Origin: Augochlora pura
Lineage: Eukaryota; Arthropoda; Insecta; Hymenoptera; Halictidae
DNA length: 64,000 nt
NCBI RefSeq assembly: GCF_028453695.1
Contig: NC_135777.1
Location: 18,031,714 to 18,095,713 of the forward strand
Reading direction: 5' to 3'
Shown here: piece by piece, positions 13,024 to 25,085 of the stretch
Position numbering within the stretch: position 1 is the first letter of the stretch
How the letters are laid out: each line of letters opens with the position of its first letter
Program-made: the position numbers and the translations under genes
The notes under the pieces: model-generated
The model's database searches: none
What the model saw: the letters and a program-made list of their open reading frames with translations, nothing else
What the model was told of the DNA's origin: nothing

Positions 13024-15254
13024 CGAGGATTTTTGTTTTTCCCGGTGGTCTCCTCTTTTTTCTTGCTCGGCCAGCATATTCGGTGACGGCGACGCGCGAC
13101 GGTTGCGGGGGGTGGCTGCGGCGGCTCGACGTTTCAAAATGTATGCAAAAGACCGGAGCGCCCCGCGCATCCTAACACGGGTACACACGCCGGAGAAAAT
13201 CGTCGGCGTTACCTGGACCCTCGATCGCCGTCACCGACTCTTCCGTCTAGCTCGTTCATTTTATTTCTGTGAACGAGACTCGGCGCGGAGGGAGGGAAAA
13301 AAACGAACGTGCTCGTAACGCCGGATGCGCGTCCAGCCGCTGCGGGGTGGAAACGGGTTGTGATCCCCGGCCGGGTCGAAGGTCGAGGTCGACGGTAGAT
13401 TCTCCTCGGACTGTACCGGGGTCCGGTACGGTCGGCGTAGTTACCATCGATTCGTGGCCGCAACTGTTTCGCCGTTTAAAAAAGGAACGCCTCGAGTCCT
13501 GGGGTGGAAAGACATCTTTCCCCGACATATATTTCTGTTTGTCCAAGGGGCCAGAGCTACCAGCTTCTTTCGAACAATATAGGGTCATTTTACGTGTTTT
13601 CTTACATGGGCGCAGGTCGTTGTCCCTCCCCACGTCCCACGACTGATATCGATATTTTCGCGGCGAGCCCGCTTCCGATAGGATATTCGCTTGAAACCCC
13701 AGGAATGGCCAATAAAAATTGTTGAGTTATTGTTGATACAGAAATTGCGCCCGGGACTACAAGCGATTTATCAGGCGGCTCCAGTGTCGCTCAATTTATT
13801 AACAGCAGAATTATACTGCTCGTTATTAAAAATTTTAAAAAATTTTGTTTAACTTAATAATTTTGAGTCGATGATATACACGTCTACGAATTTAAATTGT
13901 TCTTGTGTCGACTGTGCAATGTCTATGCAGAACCTGAAATCAGATAGAAATTAGTTCACCCGATTCAATAATATTAAAATCGAAAAATTAGAAAAATGGA
14001 AAATTAGATCAAAATCCGTTTAATGTTATACGCGATTAAAAATCTGCTACTACCATTTCCGTTTAAAAACGAGTAAATTCTCTTACAGTGATTAAAAGGC
14101 ATATAATGCTAAAAATACACAGATTACTTTATACATTTAACAAAATATGCCACAAATACTCGTAGATCTGTAACTAACATATTTCATTCATCATAATAAA
14201 TACAACTTTAGGCAATGATATCCATAAAATTAATTCAACGTTTATACAAAATACAAACTCGTTAATTCATTTATACTTCACGCCTGAATTCGTTGCAATT
14301 AATTAAAATTAATTTTGTAGAAAAATTCGCGGTCTATTAGTCTAGACAAGCTATCTAAAACCGATTAAATTTCTTTGTATCAAATTTTCTGAAATCTTTT
14401 AATGTCTTCCATACGCTTATGCCTTCTTCGGAAAGGGGCGTGCAGGACAACTTGGCGAAAAAATTCGCGGCGAAACGAGCGGGGCCACGCGTCCCGTCGC
14501 AATTAACGTCGTCGCGACTTAAAAGCGGAGCGTTCGAGTGGCTCCGGGGCGAATTTGCTTAAACAATTCCGCGGTGCCGTCCGACGACTGCAAATAGAGC
14601 AATTTCGCGGGGCGGATTTATCGAGGCGGTAAGTCTTGCGAGCAACTGTACCGCTTTCTAGCCGGTGCCACGGACCGGGGCCGAGTGGATCCTCCGCGGT
14701 GCATATTGATTTACGATAATTTCATTATTTTCCCGGGGGGTTCTTGTAACCGATTAACGTCTCTTCGGGGGCAACTGTCCGCCAATTGAAATGCAAACGA
14801 TCCGCCCTGGCGTTATCTCGTTTCTTTCGGTCGGCCAATTTGACTTCGTTTCGAAGATCGTTCGAGATTGAGAACTTCCTGAATCCACCGGCACCGGCTA
14901 TTTCTGCCAACTTTCCTCGCCTCTTCTTCATTTCTTCTCCCCCCCTCTTAGCCAGTTTTTCCGCCGCTTCTCTGCGTCCTGTTCGCGGAGAGGACACGGA
15001 TACGGGGCGACCGTGGAGATAGATACGTATTCACGACGTTCGCCGCCGAGGAAAACGGACAAAGAAGCGGACGAGACGAAAGCAAAAGGGACGAGTCGCG
15101 ACGGGGAAAGCAGCGAGCCAAGGGGGAGCGAAGAGACTTTTATTGGCTCTGACTTGGCGCTCCCTAACGTCGACTCGTTTGCCTCGCAGATTTTCATATG
15201 TTTTCATCCGCTTGGAAAATTAGGACGTTATATAGCAATCGGACTCGCGAGCTG

Positions 15255-15255
<1 letters not shown>

Positions 15256-15295
<40 letters not shown>
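15256..15295 (+). repeat. (CT)n microsatellite, about 20 units
   Basis: Perfect CT dinucleotides over 40 bp, one of the longer microsatellites in the window. Confidence 0.97.
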
Positions 15296-15298
<3 letters not shown>

Positions 15299-16096
15299 TG
15301 GATCGAGTTATGCTGTTATCGACCCTGCGGTGCCATTTATTGCTGTGTAGCTTCCTAAAGAATTCTGCCTCCTCCGGTGCTTGGACCTCCAGCCACCCTT
15401 GGGTTCTAGCCGACGCCGAATCTAGGCTACAATCGCGAGGACCGTTCAGCCATCCAAGGATATTCAAATGAAAATCTGGGTGAAGATCGCTGGGAACGTT
15501 TCACTTTCAATGATGGATCAGTCGGCAAATGAACCGTGTCACCATTTTAATTATAACTTGACGTTGCTCGGTTCTGTGAATGACATTTTCTAACATCGGT
15601 CCTGCTGGTCCAAGTAACGTTTTAATTGTAAGTCTATTCCTTTAAAGAAATATTAGATAAGGTATTAGATAAATGAATTAGACATAAATATAAAACCTAA
15701 ATAGTAAATTAGAAACAGCACGTTTACGAAGATATTAAAATTCCGGTCAATTTTCAAAAATGTATCGAATTGTTTTATATATAAAAATTTAAACAAATAG
15801 CCGTCGAAGTTTCTGTTCGCGGAAGCCAAGTTTCTCGGTGGAAAAGTGATTGCTCTATTATTTACGGATTCTTTATTGTAATTTGGGGCGTCAGGTGTGA
15901 AATCCGAGGCGGAGGTCCAGGCGGGGAATCGAGGACAATATGGCGTCGCGAATAAATGTTTGACTCGAGTTCCCGAAAAGACACGGCGAGGTAAAAAAAG
16001 GCGTCGTTGAATAGGGGGGGGGTGGGTTTCTTTTGGCGCGGGGGCGGCGGCAGGCTACATCCACCGCAGGAGGGCGCATATAAAAAACATATTTCG

Positions 16097-16128
16097 AGGT
16101 CCTGCCAGGGCTGCGGCAGGGTGGACCT
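16097..16128. other. Small hairpin downstream of ATATAAAA
   Basis: CCTGCC (16101-16106) pairs with GGCAGG (16115-16120) over an 8-nt loop. AGGT (16097-16100) can extend the stem to ACCT (16125-16128) past a GTGG bulge. It lies about 15 bp after a CATATAAAAAAC string, but I see no other promoter element. Confidence 0.4.
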
Positions 16129-16896
16129 TGGTTCTAATATATCAAGCCAGATCGATACTATTCCGCAGACTTCGGTTGTTCGGAAACCATCCGGAGCGCC
16201 CTTCCAACCCCCTTCCCTACCTACCTAACTCCCTCCCTCCCCCCCGCCCCCCTCGTTTTCCCTCTTCCTCCTGTTCTATCCGACGACCACTCTCTCAAAT
16301 ATCTGCAAGTTCGAGCATCGGAGAGACGAGGATAAGCCACACGTAGCTGCAACGTAGAAAATTCGGGGTGCCTCGAGACATCCCGGACTTTTACCTTATT
16401 ATTCTGCTCGTGGACCTTCTCGTTTCTTACCTCTCCGAACGGATATCCCACCTTCTTTTTTTTCGACCGATATCCGCAGATCAGTTTTCCAATCCGGATT
16501 TTAATTGAGCTTCCACGAGCTTCCAGCTTGCATCGGCGTTTCTTAACGCTTTACCGACCGGTCACTCGGTCGTAAATATTTCTGTTATTACGGGGTAATT
16601 GAATCTACCAACATTTTTGTATTTTCATAACGTTGGCATTAAATAATATTTATTTTATTATATTTTTCTATTAATAATAATTTAGAATAATTTTGATTAT
16701 ATCTTATTCTATTCTATAATCATTTTATTAATCGCGAGAGGTGTCTAATATTTAGAAAATTATGTAATAATATTGAAGCTTACAGTAATACAATATAACA
16801 CTTTTGTCTCGATAATAAATAACTCATTATTGGTGGTCATGATAACCGATTCACAGGCTACTGATTAACAGAAAAAATTGTCAGCAGTGTTAAAAA

Positions 16897-16957
16897 TATG
16901 GCATTCAACCTTTAGGAATAAATATCGATATATCGAAGTCTATACCTAAATGCCATA
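16897..16957. other. AT-rich inverted repeat with palindromic centre
   Basis: TATGGCATT (16897-16905) is exactly complementary to AATGCCATA (16949-16957). Inside it TTTAGG (16911-16916) can alternatively pair with CCTAAA (16945-16950). The centre holds a perfect 12-bp palindrome, TCGATATATCGA (16925-16936). It may be a remnant of a small foldback element or simply AT-rich symmetry. Confidence 0.45.
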
Positions 16958-17880
16958 CCTAAAGATGTCACGCTCTAAATTTGATTTATATAAAAGATCG
17001 GGATATACTCATTTCTGGTTCCATTATTTAGGTGTTTCACTGGTGATCTACCTAGTTCACTAGGGAAAATAATTTTGGTACCACGTTCGCAGACGTTAAA
17101 TCGTCTACCTTTGCCATGGGAGTAAACAGCAATTTTGCATGCAGATTGAACTGTGGAACGCAAAGAGAAGATTGAGATTTTTACATTTTTGTATCGCTAT
17201 TCCACGAATCGCTGGATAACTTGGCTTTTCTAAAGAAAATGCAAATTGTGATGCGAATACAAATCTACGAGGAAACCTTAATAAACGCGTGACAGATCAG
17301 AGACGAATTACTCGAAGTTACGCAAAACTGCAGACGATTAATACGAAGAAGTCAATCGAAGTAAGTTCATTAACCTTAAAATTGAAGTTAGTAAGGAAAT
17401 TACGTATTAGCTCTAATAAAGCGACAATGCTATTAATAATGTAAAGCACAATTTTTATTATAAGATGATATATGCGAATGAATTGAACTGGAAGAGAAAC
17501 AAAAGAAAAATGTCAATGTTTTTTTAGTAAAAAGAATTCCCTTTGAAGAATTTTATTTAGTCATTCCGTGATGAATATAAATTTTTATTTGTGAAGAAAT
17601 CTACTGTATTGATGTATCGACCGAAAGATCTTCCCTTAAAAATGTTTTATCACTGCGAAACATATTTGTAAAGAAAAATAAACTATTCAATGTGCAGATT
17701 TTACGACAAAAAGTATTAGTTACTATTTAAAACACTGGAGAAATGAAAGCAATAGACCATTACTAAATCCAAGCTATCGAAATTATTAAAGATGGAATAA
17801 AATCACCGTACGCCGCAACTGTCGCATAAAAATTTTAGTTTGCATAATAACCACAGCCTGGAAAATTACTTAAGGAAACC

Positions 17881-20500
17881 TCCACTAGCCGAACTTCTAA
17901 TTCCGGATCCATGAATTACCAATTTCCGAAGAATCGATAGCTACCCCAAGAAACGCGCACACTGAACACTGTGTTGTGCACATAGAACCACGTCGCACCC
18001 TCGCCTGTTAGGGCCCGGGGAGGTGTATCGCAACCCGGTGTCGGTGAAAAGAGACGAATTACGGTCTCTCTGGTAAGTGCACAAAATAGGTTAACGATCG
18101 AAAGTGCTCCCGAAACTGTATCGATCCCGTTGAAGTGGCGGGAGGGCAACGAAAATCAGATTACACAAAGGGCTCTTACCTGATGCGCTGCGTGCGAAGT
18201 CTGGCCCAAAACTGGCACCCCTTTCCGGCCTGTGAAAGGGGTAAGAATTTTTCGCCGCCGCGCCGCGGTCGCACCTTGATAGTCCCATGCGCCTCTACAA
18301 GCCAGGTACAACGCGACCGGCTCATCCCTCCCCATTTTTGCCGGTTCCGACCCCCGACGCTGTTTCCTAGATGCACGCCAGCCCCGTTTTCCTATTCGTC
18401 TGTCGGGCATACGGTAACTCTGACCCGATGCCTCCGGTGAAAAATTCAGAAATAACTGACGTTCATCGCTTACCGACGCTTTTACGCGCTCGCCCGCCGG
18501 ACCGCAAAGAATTAAATACGATATCTAGGTTATCCACCGCACCTTCCGTTCAACAAAACCTGTTCACTTGTCTTTTTTTTCAGTTTTTAGCGAACAGCGT
18601 CGTTTGATACAGATTTATCGTTTTATATTCATTTCCAGGTTGAGACAGTTAATTCTCTAAATGCGAGTGACGATGCGGCGACGCCATTGCAAATTGTCAT
18701 ACTGCGATCGAAATTGTGGTTGTTGAGTGTTAATCATGAGACTGGGAAGTTAACTGGGAAAGTACTATAAAGTTATTTTTATAAGGGGTGACTTTTTATA
18801 GCAAGTAATAGACACTTTGCTATCTGATTTGTAGTAGCAATTGTTGCAAAAAAAATGTAGTAGCAAGTGTTACAGTAGCAATATTGCTTTCGAATAATGT
18901 CATATATCTACATTTTAGCACACTTGTATCCCTCTCTAAATATGAAGAAGAAAAGTCAATTCCAGATGGAAGTCAATTTTTTAAGTATACTTTTCCATTC
19001 TCGAAGCAGCGTCGATAAATTTCAGCAGACCTATCCTAAGATTTATTTACCCTTTGTACTTTCAGAAACGTGTATGAAAAATTTCGTAAAGATCGAGAAA
19101 CGGTTTCTGCTCGGAGATTTCGCAATTCTGGGGCATCGTATACCAAAATCGAGTGTAATTCCTTTTTTTCGTTGTATTTCACGGGCGGACGAGATCAGGA
19201 ATATATTTTCGTTAGCTCCGGGATAACGGTGGAAGGGGAGTTTTCGAAGGAAAAATCCGGGATTCGGGGAAGATTCGGTGCGGAGGCGATAGCCATGCGC
19301 GATAGCGCGAGAATTCGCGCGGCCCATTGGGCATAGGTCAGGCAGAAGCCAATCCGACGAAACTCTCAGATATATGATAAAAATTGACTGGAGGCCACCC
19401 GGGTCGGCAGAGCGCGTCGAAGGCCGAATTTCTCGTCCGTCCCTTAAATCCCTTGGATAACGCGAGGCTCAGGGAAGCCCCTCTCTCGCGCCGGTTCCCT
19501 TCGCCGCTCCCTTCTCGCCCGTCCCCCCCCCAACGCTGGGAAGATAACGCGAAAGGCAGCCGTCTTCTCGCCGATGGTGAAAGAGAGAAAGGGACTGCCG
19601 AGTCATCGGCGCACGATCAAAAAATGATCCATCCGAGAAACGCGAGAGAGGGTGCTCGACCCACTGACGATTTTCTCGCGGCGATATCTCGTCGTGAACT
19701 GACGCGGAACGCGGCCGCGCTTTTAATCGGCCAGGAAATTAAATGAGCCTCCGAGGTGGCCGAGTTCTACCGGATTTAGATTTTTCTACCTGACAAATCG
19801 ATCCGGCCCCAACCACGCGAAATCTACCGGGCTTTTCTTTTCTAAATGTGGATAATTCTTCTAGTTGTGCCTCGATTTTTTGCTTGATTCATGATACGAT
19901 ATTCTTGAAAATGTATGAAATTGTGATACTTTTTCATATCTCTTGATATTTATTTTGGTCAATTTTAGGTATCGCATGATGACTAATATAAATTTTTATA
20001 AATATGTGGTTTATGTGTTTTGGAAGGAAAAGATAATGGACAGTTCCTGGACTGTTTTAAAGCATGATACATTTTTTTGGAAATACTTACAGTAGGACTA
20101 ACTGGCGATATTAGCATTATTTCGATTAAATACTCGTACGTTTCGCATATTAACTGTTCCCTACATAAATGAAGCATAAATGAAATCGTAGCATTGTCAG
20201 TGATTGTTATACACATGGAGAATTTCTTGGAATGTTTAGGCGGGAAGGAAATGTGTCTCAAAGATTGCATCATATGAAATAGAAGATTGTAAAGAGTCAA
20301 AATTATTTTAACAATGACAGTGGACAGTGTGTGGGTTCCGACACAATTCGCAATATTGATGACAAGCCTTATAAATCCAATACAAAGAAAACACTAAATT
20401 TCTTACTCTACATGCCATGTAAAAGAGTCCTAAATATCCGACAATGCACACACGTTCTCCAATATTTTAAAAATCCACAAACGCACGAAAGAACACCCTT
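17881..20500. other. Non-coding stretch
   Basis: 17880-18620 and 19080-19830 are GC-rich islands; 18620-19080 and 19830-20500 are AT-rich. A strong polypyrimidine-CAG string (eight T then CAG) ends at about 18583, but no open frame or donor follows that would make an exon. The ORFs on both strands at 18135-18440 and 19384-19746 have no family resemblance. A short tandem repeat lies at 18830-18887. Confidence 0.6.
18830..18887 (+). repeat. Short tandem repeat, unit about 26 bp
   Basis: TGTAGTAGCAATTGTTGC at 18830 is repeated as TGTAGTAGCAAGTGTTAC at 18856, followed by a third partial AGTAGCAATATTGC. The copies sit in an AT-rich valley. Confidence 0.55.
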
Positions 20501-21040
20501 ATCGGAACGCCACCGAACAATTCGTCCGATGATCATCGGCAAGTCACGGGCTAATGGATGAATATCGACGAGGATCCGTTTCGCGCAGCTCGTTCGAATG
20601 TCGCGATTAATTCAGGGGTAGCTAAGCGTCCTCTTCGCCGAAGAATAAAACCGGTTCCGGTCGGCGGTCACGCAAACAAAAATCCTTCGGCATCGTTCAC
20701 GGTTCCGCGGATTCTATCCCGCCACGAAAATTTCCTTTTGCCGTACGTACGGGAAATATTTCCCGAAGTCTCGCAAAGCCGCGGGAAATCCCGGCCCGTG
20801 TGATACCGTGTCCGCGCGGTGAAAGTTTTGTCGATTTCTTTCCCGTCGAACGGTCACGCTCCGGCCTCTGACCGGGCTCGGCTGGAACAATGGCGGGTGT
20901 ATTTCACCGGAAATCGGGGAACTTCGATCGTCGACCGCGCACCGGTTATCGACTCCCCGCGTTACCGGGTCGCGAATGTCGTCTGGATCGCGATAATAAA
21001 AAACGGAAGAGCAGACGGAGAGAGATAGATACATATATAC

Positions 21041-21042
<2 letters not shown>

Positions 21043-21094
<52 letters not shown>
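21043..21094 (+). repeat. (AG)n microsatellite, 26 units
   Basis: Fifty-two bp of perfect AG, followed by about 50 bp of imperfect GA repeats. It is the longest dinucleotide repeat in the window. Confidence 0.98.
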
Positions 21095-21100
<6 letters not shown>

Positions 21101-21643
21101 AGAGAGAAAGAGAGACAGTTAGAGATTGAGAGAAACGGGGAAATAGAGAGAGGGAGGACGAAATGTTAATATCCGCGGATGAAAAAATATCCCGGAGAAC
21201 GTTGAATAATTTGCACGTGCAGCGTCGCTGGAGCCGACAGTCGCGTGGCTACAGCCTCTCCGTATGCTTTTGTGCGTCCCGGCGAAACATCCCGTGGCTT
21301 TGTTACGGCCTGGAAATAGGGCAATACATATTCGGGTTTGGATCCAGCCATTTTTGTATTTGTTTGCAATTTTAATGTGCCCTCTCAGCGGCGGGATGGC
21401 CGAGCGGACGCGGTCGGCTCTGCGGGGGTGGCAGAATCGGGCGAAGGGTTGGCCAGAAGCGGCGGGCGTAAACCGGCGGCCATTACCTTCGATTTCGAAA
21501 TAAATTGCGCGCCATAAACAGGGTGGTCCATAAGAATACATACGACCGGCTTACCGCGATGGTACCCAATGTTCTGAAAAATGTAGCCTCGCCTCGTGCT
21601 GATATCGATCCAGCTCCGTCCCTCGGTCTCTCTCTCCCTTCCT

Positions 21644-21665
21644 CCCTCTCTCTCTCTCTCTCTCT
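21644..21665 (+). repeat. (CT)n microsatellite
   Basis: About eleven CT units preceded by interrupted CT/CCT repeats. Confidence 0.95.
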
Positions 21666-21990
21666 GTTTTTACCTTTTTTTATCTCTGGTCGTTTCTTTG
21701 CGCTGGTTTTTTGCATCGGTTCGGTAGCACGCGGAGCCGCGGGACTTTGGTTGGCTTAATTTCGACGTCGAATTCATCTGTCTGGAGGAGGAGCCGTCTC
21801 CACCGGTGATCTTTGACTGGCGACGGTCCCTTCGCCGCTCGCTTTAGCCCCGATCTCCGCTCGGCGAAAAATCCTCGAGTGGCCCGTCAAAGGAGTTTTC
21901 GGAATTTTTCGCTGCGACCGGTTCTCTATCTTGCTCTGTACGTGTGTGCATGCGGGGAGAGATATAGGCGGTGTACGCGTGGGCGGATGG

Positions 21991-22015
21991 CTCTCTCTCT
22001 CTCTCTCTCTCTCTC
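21991..22015 (+). repeat. (CT)n microsatellite
   Basis: About twelve CT units. Confidence 0.95.
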
Positions 22016-22442
22016 GGTCGCACTCGGTTGCGCGTCGCTCTTGCCCGCCTGAAAACGCCGTCGAGTGGCGAAGAAAAGTCGCGGTAATTACGCGGAGGCC
22101 CGCGCACAGCAATTCAACGCGGCGGCGAGCCGAACCGCGCGCGGAGTCTCCGCTCTGCTCAGCACCGAAACAAACTTTCATTGCCCGTGCAAATATTAGA
22201 GCGACACGGAGATTTGGGTAATTTCGCGGACGCTCGATAACGTTCCGACGATGACGGCAATTCACGAATTGAATGAACGCTTGACGCGCGGTCCAGGGGG
22301 AGCGCGGGATGGCAAGAGGAGGGCGAGAGCCACCGAATGCGAGGCCCGTTGCGAGAGAAAAACCGAGAATTAAACTGCCAAGTAAACGACCGGCTTCTTC
22401 TTTTTTTACAGCAGCCCTTCCTGTTTTCCGTCGACCCCTGCC

Positions 22443-22443
<1 letters not shown>

Positions 22444-22478
<35 letters not shown>

Positions 22479-22512
22479 TTTTTTTTTTCTCTCTCCCCCC
22501 CCCCCCCCCCCA
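22444..22512 (+). repeat. Poly-C/poly-T complex, C35-T10-CTCTCT-C18
   Basis: An uninterrupted run of 35 C (22444-22478) is followed by 10 T, three CT units and a second run of 18 C (22495-22512). The pattern continues as interrupted C runs and a further T run to about 22550. The minus strand has strong G-quadruplex potential and the plus strand could form i-motifs. Runs of this length are rare and unstable, and the exact count may be affected by sequencing or assembly. Confidence 0.97.
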
Positions 22513-23165
22513 CCCCCTCCCCCCTAACCCCGCACGCTTTTTTTTTTCTCTCCGGCAAGCACACCCGCGCCGATCCTTTACGCTCGTTGCCGGTTCCATT
22601 ACGGAGGATGACGCGTGCGCGCGCGTGCTCGCGAAAGGACGCGGTTTTGAAAATGGCCGCTGCCGTTCCCTGATAAGGAGACGCGAGCGCCGACGGTGTC
22701 CGAGGGTCTGCCCCCCGACAAATGGCCCGTCAAGGCTCTCGTAAATCAAGGCTCAGCACCGAAAGGACGGGGTCTTCCCGCGGCGGGATTCTAAGTCCTT
22801 GTTTCGCTGGCCTCTCCTCCTGTCACTCTGCGGAACGAATAATCCGCTTAACGGACGCAACACGCGACGCCGAAAGTTTCCCCGGAAAATTAGCGCGACC
22901 CCCTCTCCGTCACCGTAATGGCCAAACATCGATACACATTTCGCTAATTATTCGGGATTAATGGTTTCGTCCACGGGAGGCGCAAACGTTCGGATGCTAC
23001 GGTGGTCTTGTAACTACGGGTGCTAATTAAATGGCCTTGTTATCCTATAAGCGCATTCTTCAACGTTTTGGTCAGCTTCTTATTAATGATTAGAAGTTTG
23101 TCTTGAAGACGTGCTTAAACACAGGTTTTACTTCATTTCTTATATATTTATATTTTATATTTGTA

Positions 23166-23237
23166 ACATGTTTTGGCTCTTGTTTTGGAACTTGCTTTAG
23201 AACTTGTTTTAAAACTTGCTTTACAACTTGCTTGTTT
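23166..23237 (+). repeat. 12-bp tandem array, six copies
   Basis: Six consecutive 12-bp units related to ACTTGCTTTAGA occupy 72 bp. Read in frame they give a period-4 CFxT-like peptide, but the surrounding frame is short and AT-rich, so I treat the array as a minisatellite and not as a coding repeat. Confidence 0.8.
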
Positions 23238-24847
23238 ATAGAAGACTTTTACTTCTTTTATAATTTATTACAAATTCTTTGGAAAGTAGTTTTAGAAAAT
23301 TTCTAGAACTTCCTTGTCCTACATTCAGTGTCTTTATTTGCACGCGTGGTATAAATGTCGAGCGAATAAATAAACAATGTATAATGTAATGTATGGGGTG
23401 CATTTTACATTGCGCATGTATGAGGCTAACATTACAGGAGCCGCAGCACCGAAGAGGATACTGACTATGTCGGTTAACACAACATAAGTGAGGCGCGCAG
23501 TAACGCAGTCTAGCCTGCACAGTATAGAACCGCGTTGACTGTAAACTGTTCTAGTAACACGTTCATAACCAGCGTCGCCCATTTGCAGCGACCACCATTT
23601 TGCGCAAACCAAATCAAATTAGTTTTGCGCATTAATTGTCAATAAAAGTCTGAAAGATTTATCAAACTGAATAGAGGTAACCCAGATTGCACATATACAG
23701 TTTGTTCGAATCAGTTAGTAGTATTAGCCTAATCGATGCTGACGGTAGTAGCTATAGTATTTACTGCCATAAAACAAGTTAAGTGCTGAATATAATTTGC
23801 TGTATAAATTATATTTCTTCCATATAATTTTTATAAAATTGTAGAAGTTTAAATAAATTGTAGTACACTATACAAAATTAAAGATCGAATAAATTTTCCA
23901 AATGTTTACACCATAAGATTAATAGTATTACATTGGACTATGTAGATTACTGAAATTTATTTGAAATTTATTTGAATTGCGACAAGGTTTTACCATGATA
24001 GATCAACCAAAATGCGAATCGAGGAATGACGGAGTTAACCACCGTTAACCAAAGAATTCTCGTGGCGCGAATAAAATCCCGTGATTCGACGTCTGCAACC
24101 GAATCGGAAAGCGTCGTTACCGATCCAAAAGCGATCGCAGAACGCCGACGTAAGAATTAAATGTTCCCCGGTTGCAGAATCGAATCACACGTCCGGACGG
24201 AGTTGCGGGTTCCGCGCAACTGGCAGCGTTTATTGTTGCACAAAGCGAAAGTTCCGCGCGGCGAGACTTTCGCGCTCGTACTTGCCGATGGTTCTAGGCG
24301 AGCCGCGAGCCGAGAGTAAGCGGGAAAGAGCGGGTCGCTGGGAACCGGGTGTGTACACTGCGGAATCACAGGGCGAAAGCGCAGAACTCGCTGTCAGCAC
24401 CCTCGTTAGCCAAGGCTGCGAGGCAACGAGTGGTTCGAGCTCGTTCCGTAACGATAATGGAACCCTTTGAGGATCGTCGAGTAGAGCGCGGCGGACACGC
24501 CGACACGGCGCGGCGCGTACCCGCTCGCTTACCCGCCTCGCACAGGGTCGCTAGGTTATACGACTATTTCATCCGGATGGCTAGAGTTACTAGTCCCAGG
24601 TAGACGCGGCAGAGAAGAAGGCGCGACGCGGGCCGGAGCGGAAAGGATAGACACGGCGAGGGTAGCGAAGGGTTGTCCGGGCGCGGCGGGTTGTCGTTAC
24701 GCGAGAAATCGGCGCAGGAGAAATTTTAAATATTTGAATTAACCCCATCCGGCCCGCCGTATACCTGGGATCCTCTATTATTTTATTCCCTCCTCCTCTT
24801 TTGCATCTGGCGGATCCGTCGATATAATGTTTCCCCCCGGCGTAGCA

Positions 24848-24850
<3 letters not shown>

Positions 24851-24881
<31 letters not shown>
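24851..24881 (+). repeat. (CT)n microsatellite
   Basis: About fifteen CT units. Confidence 0.96.
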
Positions 24882-24885
<4 letters not shown>

Positions 24886-25060
24886 CGGTCTCGCACCCTC
24901 TGCTTAGCGCTCTATCCATCTCGCTCTCTTTCCATGTAAAATTATGTTAATGGATTATCCTGGGGGTTGGCGCGCCGCGATATCCAGGTAGGAAGAACAG
25001 GGACATACCCATCGAATGCTTCTTTCTTTTCATCTTTACTCTCTTTCTCTCCCTTACTTT

Positions 25061-25085
25061 CTCTCTCTCTCTCTCTCTCTCTCTT
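25061..25085 (+). repeat. (CT)n microsatellite
   Basis: Twelve CT units preceded by interrupted CT and CTTT repeats. A polypyrimidine-TTTGCAG string about 20 bp downstream resembles a splice acceptor but is followed by no usable exon. Confidence 0.95.

Larger units (their letters stand above)
9081..13740. other. Non-coding stretch, GC islands with polypurine tract
   Basis: 9280-11120 is a large GC-rich island that starts with a homopurine tract and a stem-loop. 11120-11530 is AT-rich. 11530-12220 and 12690-13700 are GC-rich; the valley at 12220-12690 has nothing notable. A G-rich stretch lies at about 10560-10615, and a (GA)n tract at 13000. Open frames of 80-178 codons occur in the islands on both strands (for example 9679-9954, 11561-11878, 12782-13318) without recognisable domains. 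9679-9954 begins just after the stem-loop and has unremarkable composition. Confidence 0.6.
13741..17880. other. Non-coding stretch, long AT valleys
   Basis: 13740-14420 is AT-rich with nothing visible. 14420-15500 is GC-rich and includes a donor-like GAGGCG/GTAAGT junction at about 14628 and a long (CT)n tract. 15550-15800 is AT-rich. 15830-16520 is GC-rich, with a small hairpin at 16097-16128 placed after an ATATAAAA string near 16079. 16560-17880 is a long AT-rich valley containing the hairpin described separately at 16897-16957. No coding region is supported. Confidence 0.6.
20501..23070. other. Large GC-rich, microsatellite-dense island
   Basis: This is the largest GC-rich, CpG-rich island. 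It contains four GA/CT microsatellites and the extreme poly-C complex at 22444-22512. Frames up to 196 codons exist on both strands, but they are Pro-, Gly-, Arg- or Ser-rich products of the repeats. Two Pho/YY1-type sites occur (GCCATTTT at 21347, AAAATGGC at 22650). If the window contains a promoter region, this is one plausible place, but no start site or exon can be assigned. Confidence 0.6.

Noticed and set aside
18570..18583. Strong polypyrimidine-CAG acceptor-like string
   Set aside because: No open frame, donor or enhancer-like exon sequence follows.
21397..21407. TGGCCGAGCGG, a perfect tRNA A-box
   Set aside because: No B-box, anticodon arm or acceptor-stem pairing follows within 100 bp.
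22159..22749. 196-codon minus frame and polyproline plus frames
   Set aside because: They read through the poly-C complex and are purely low-complexity.
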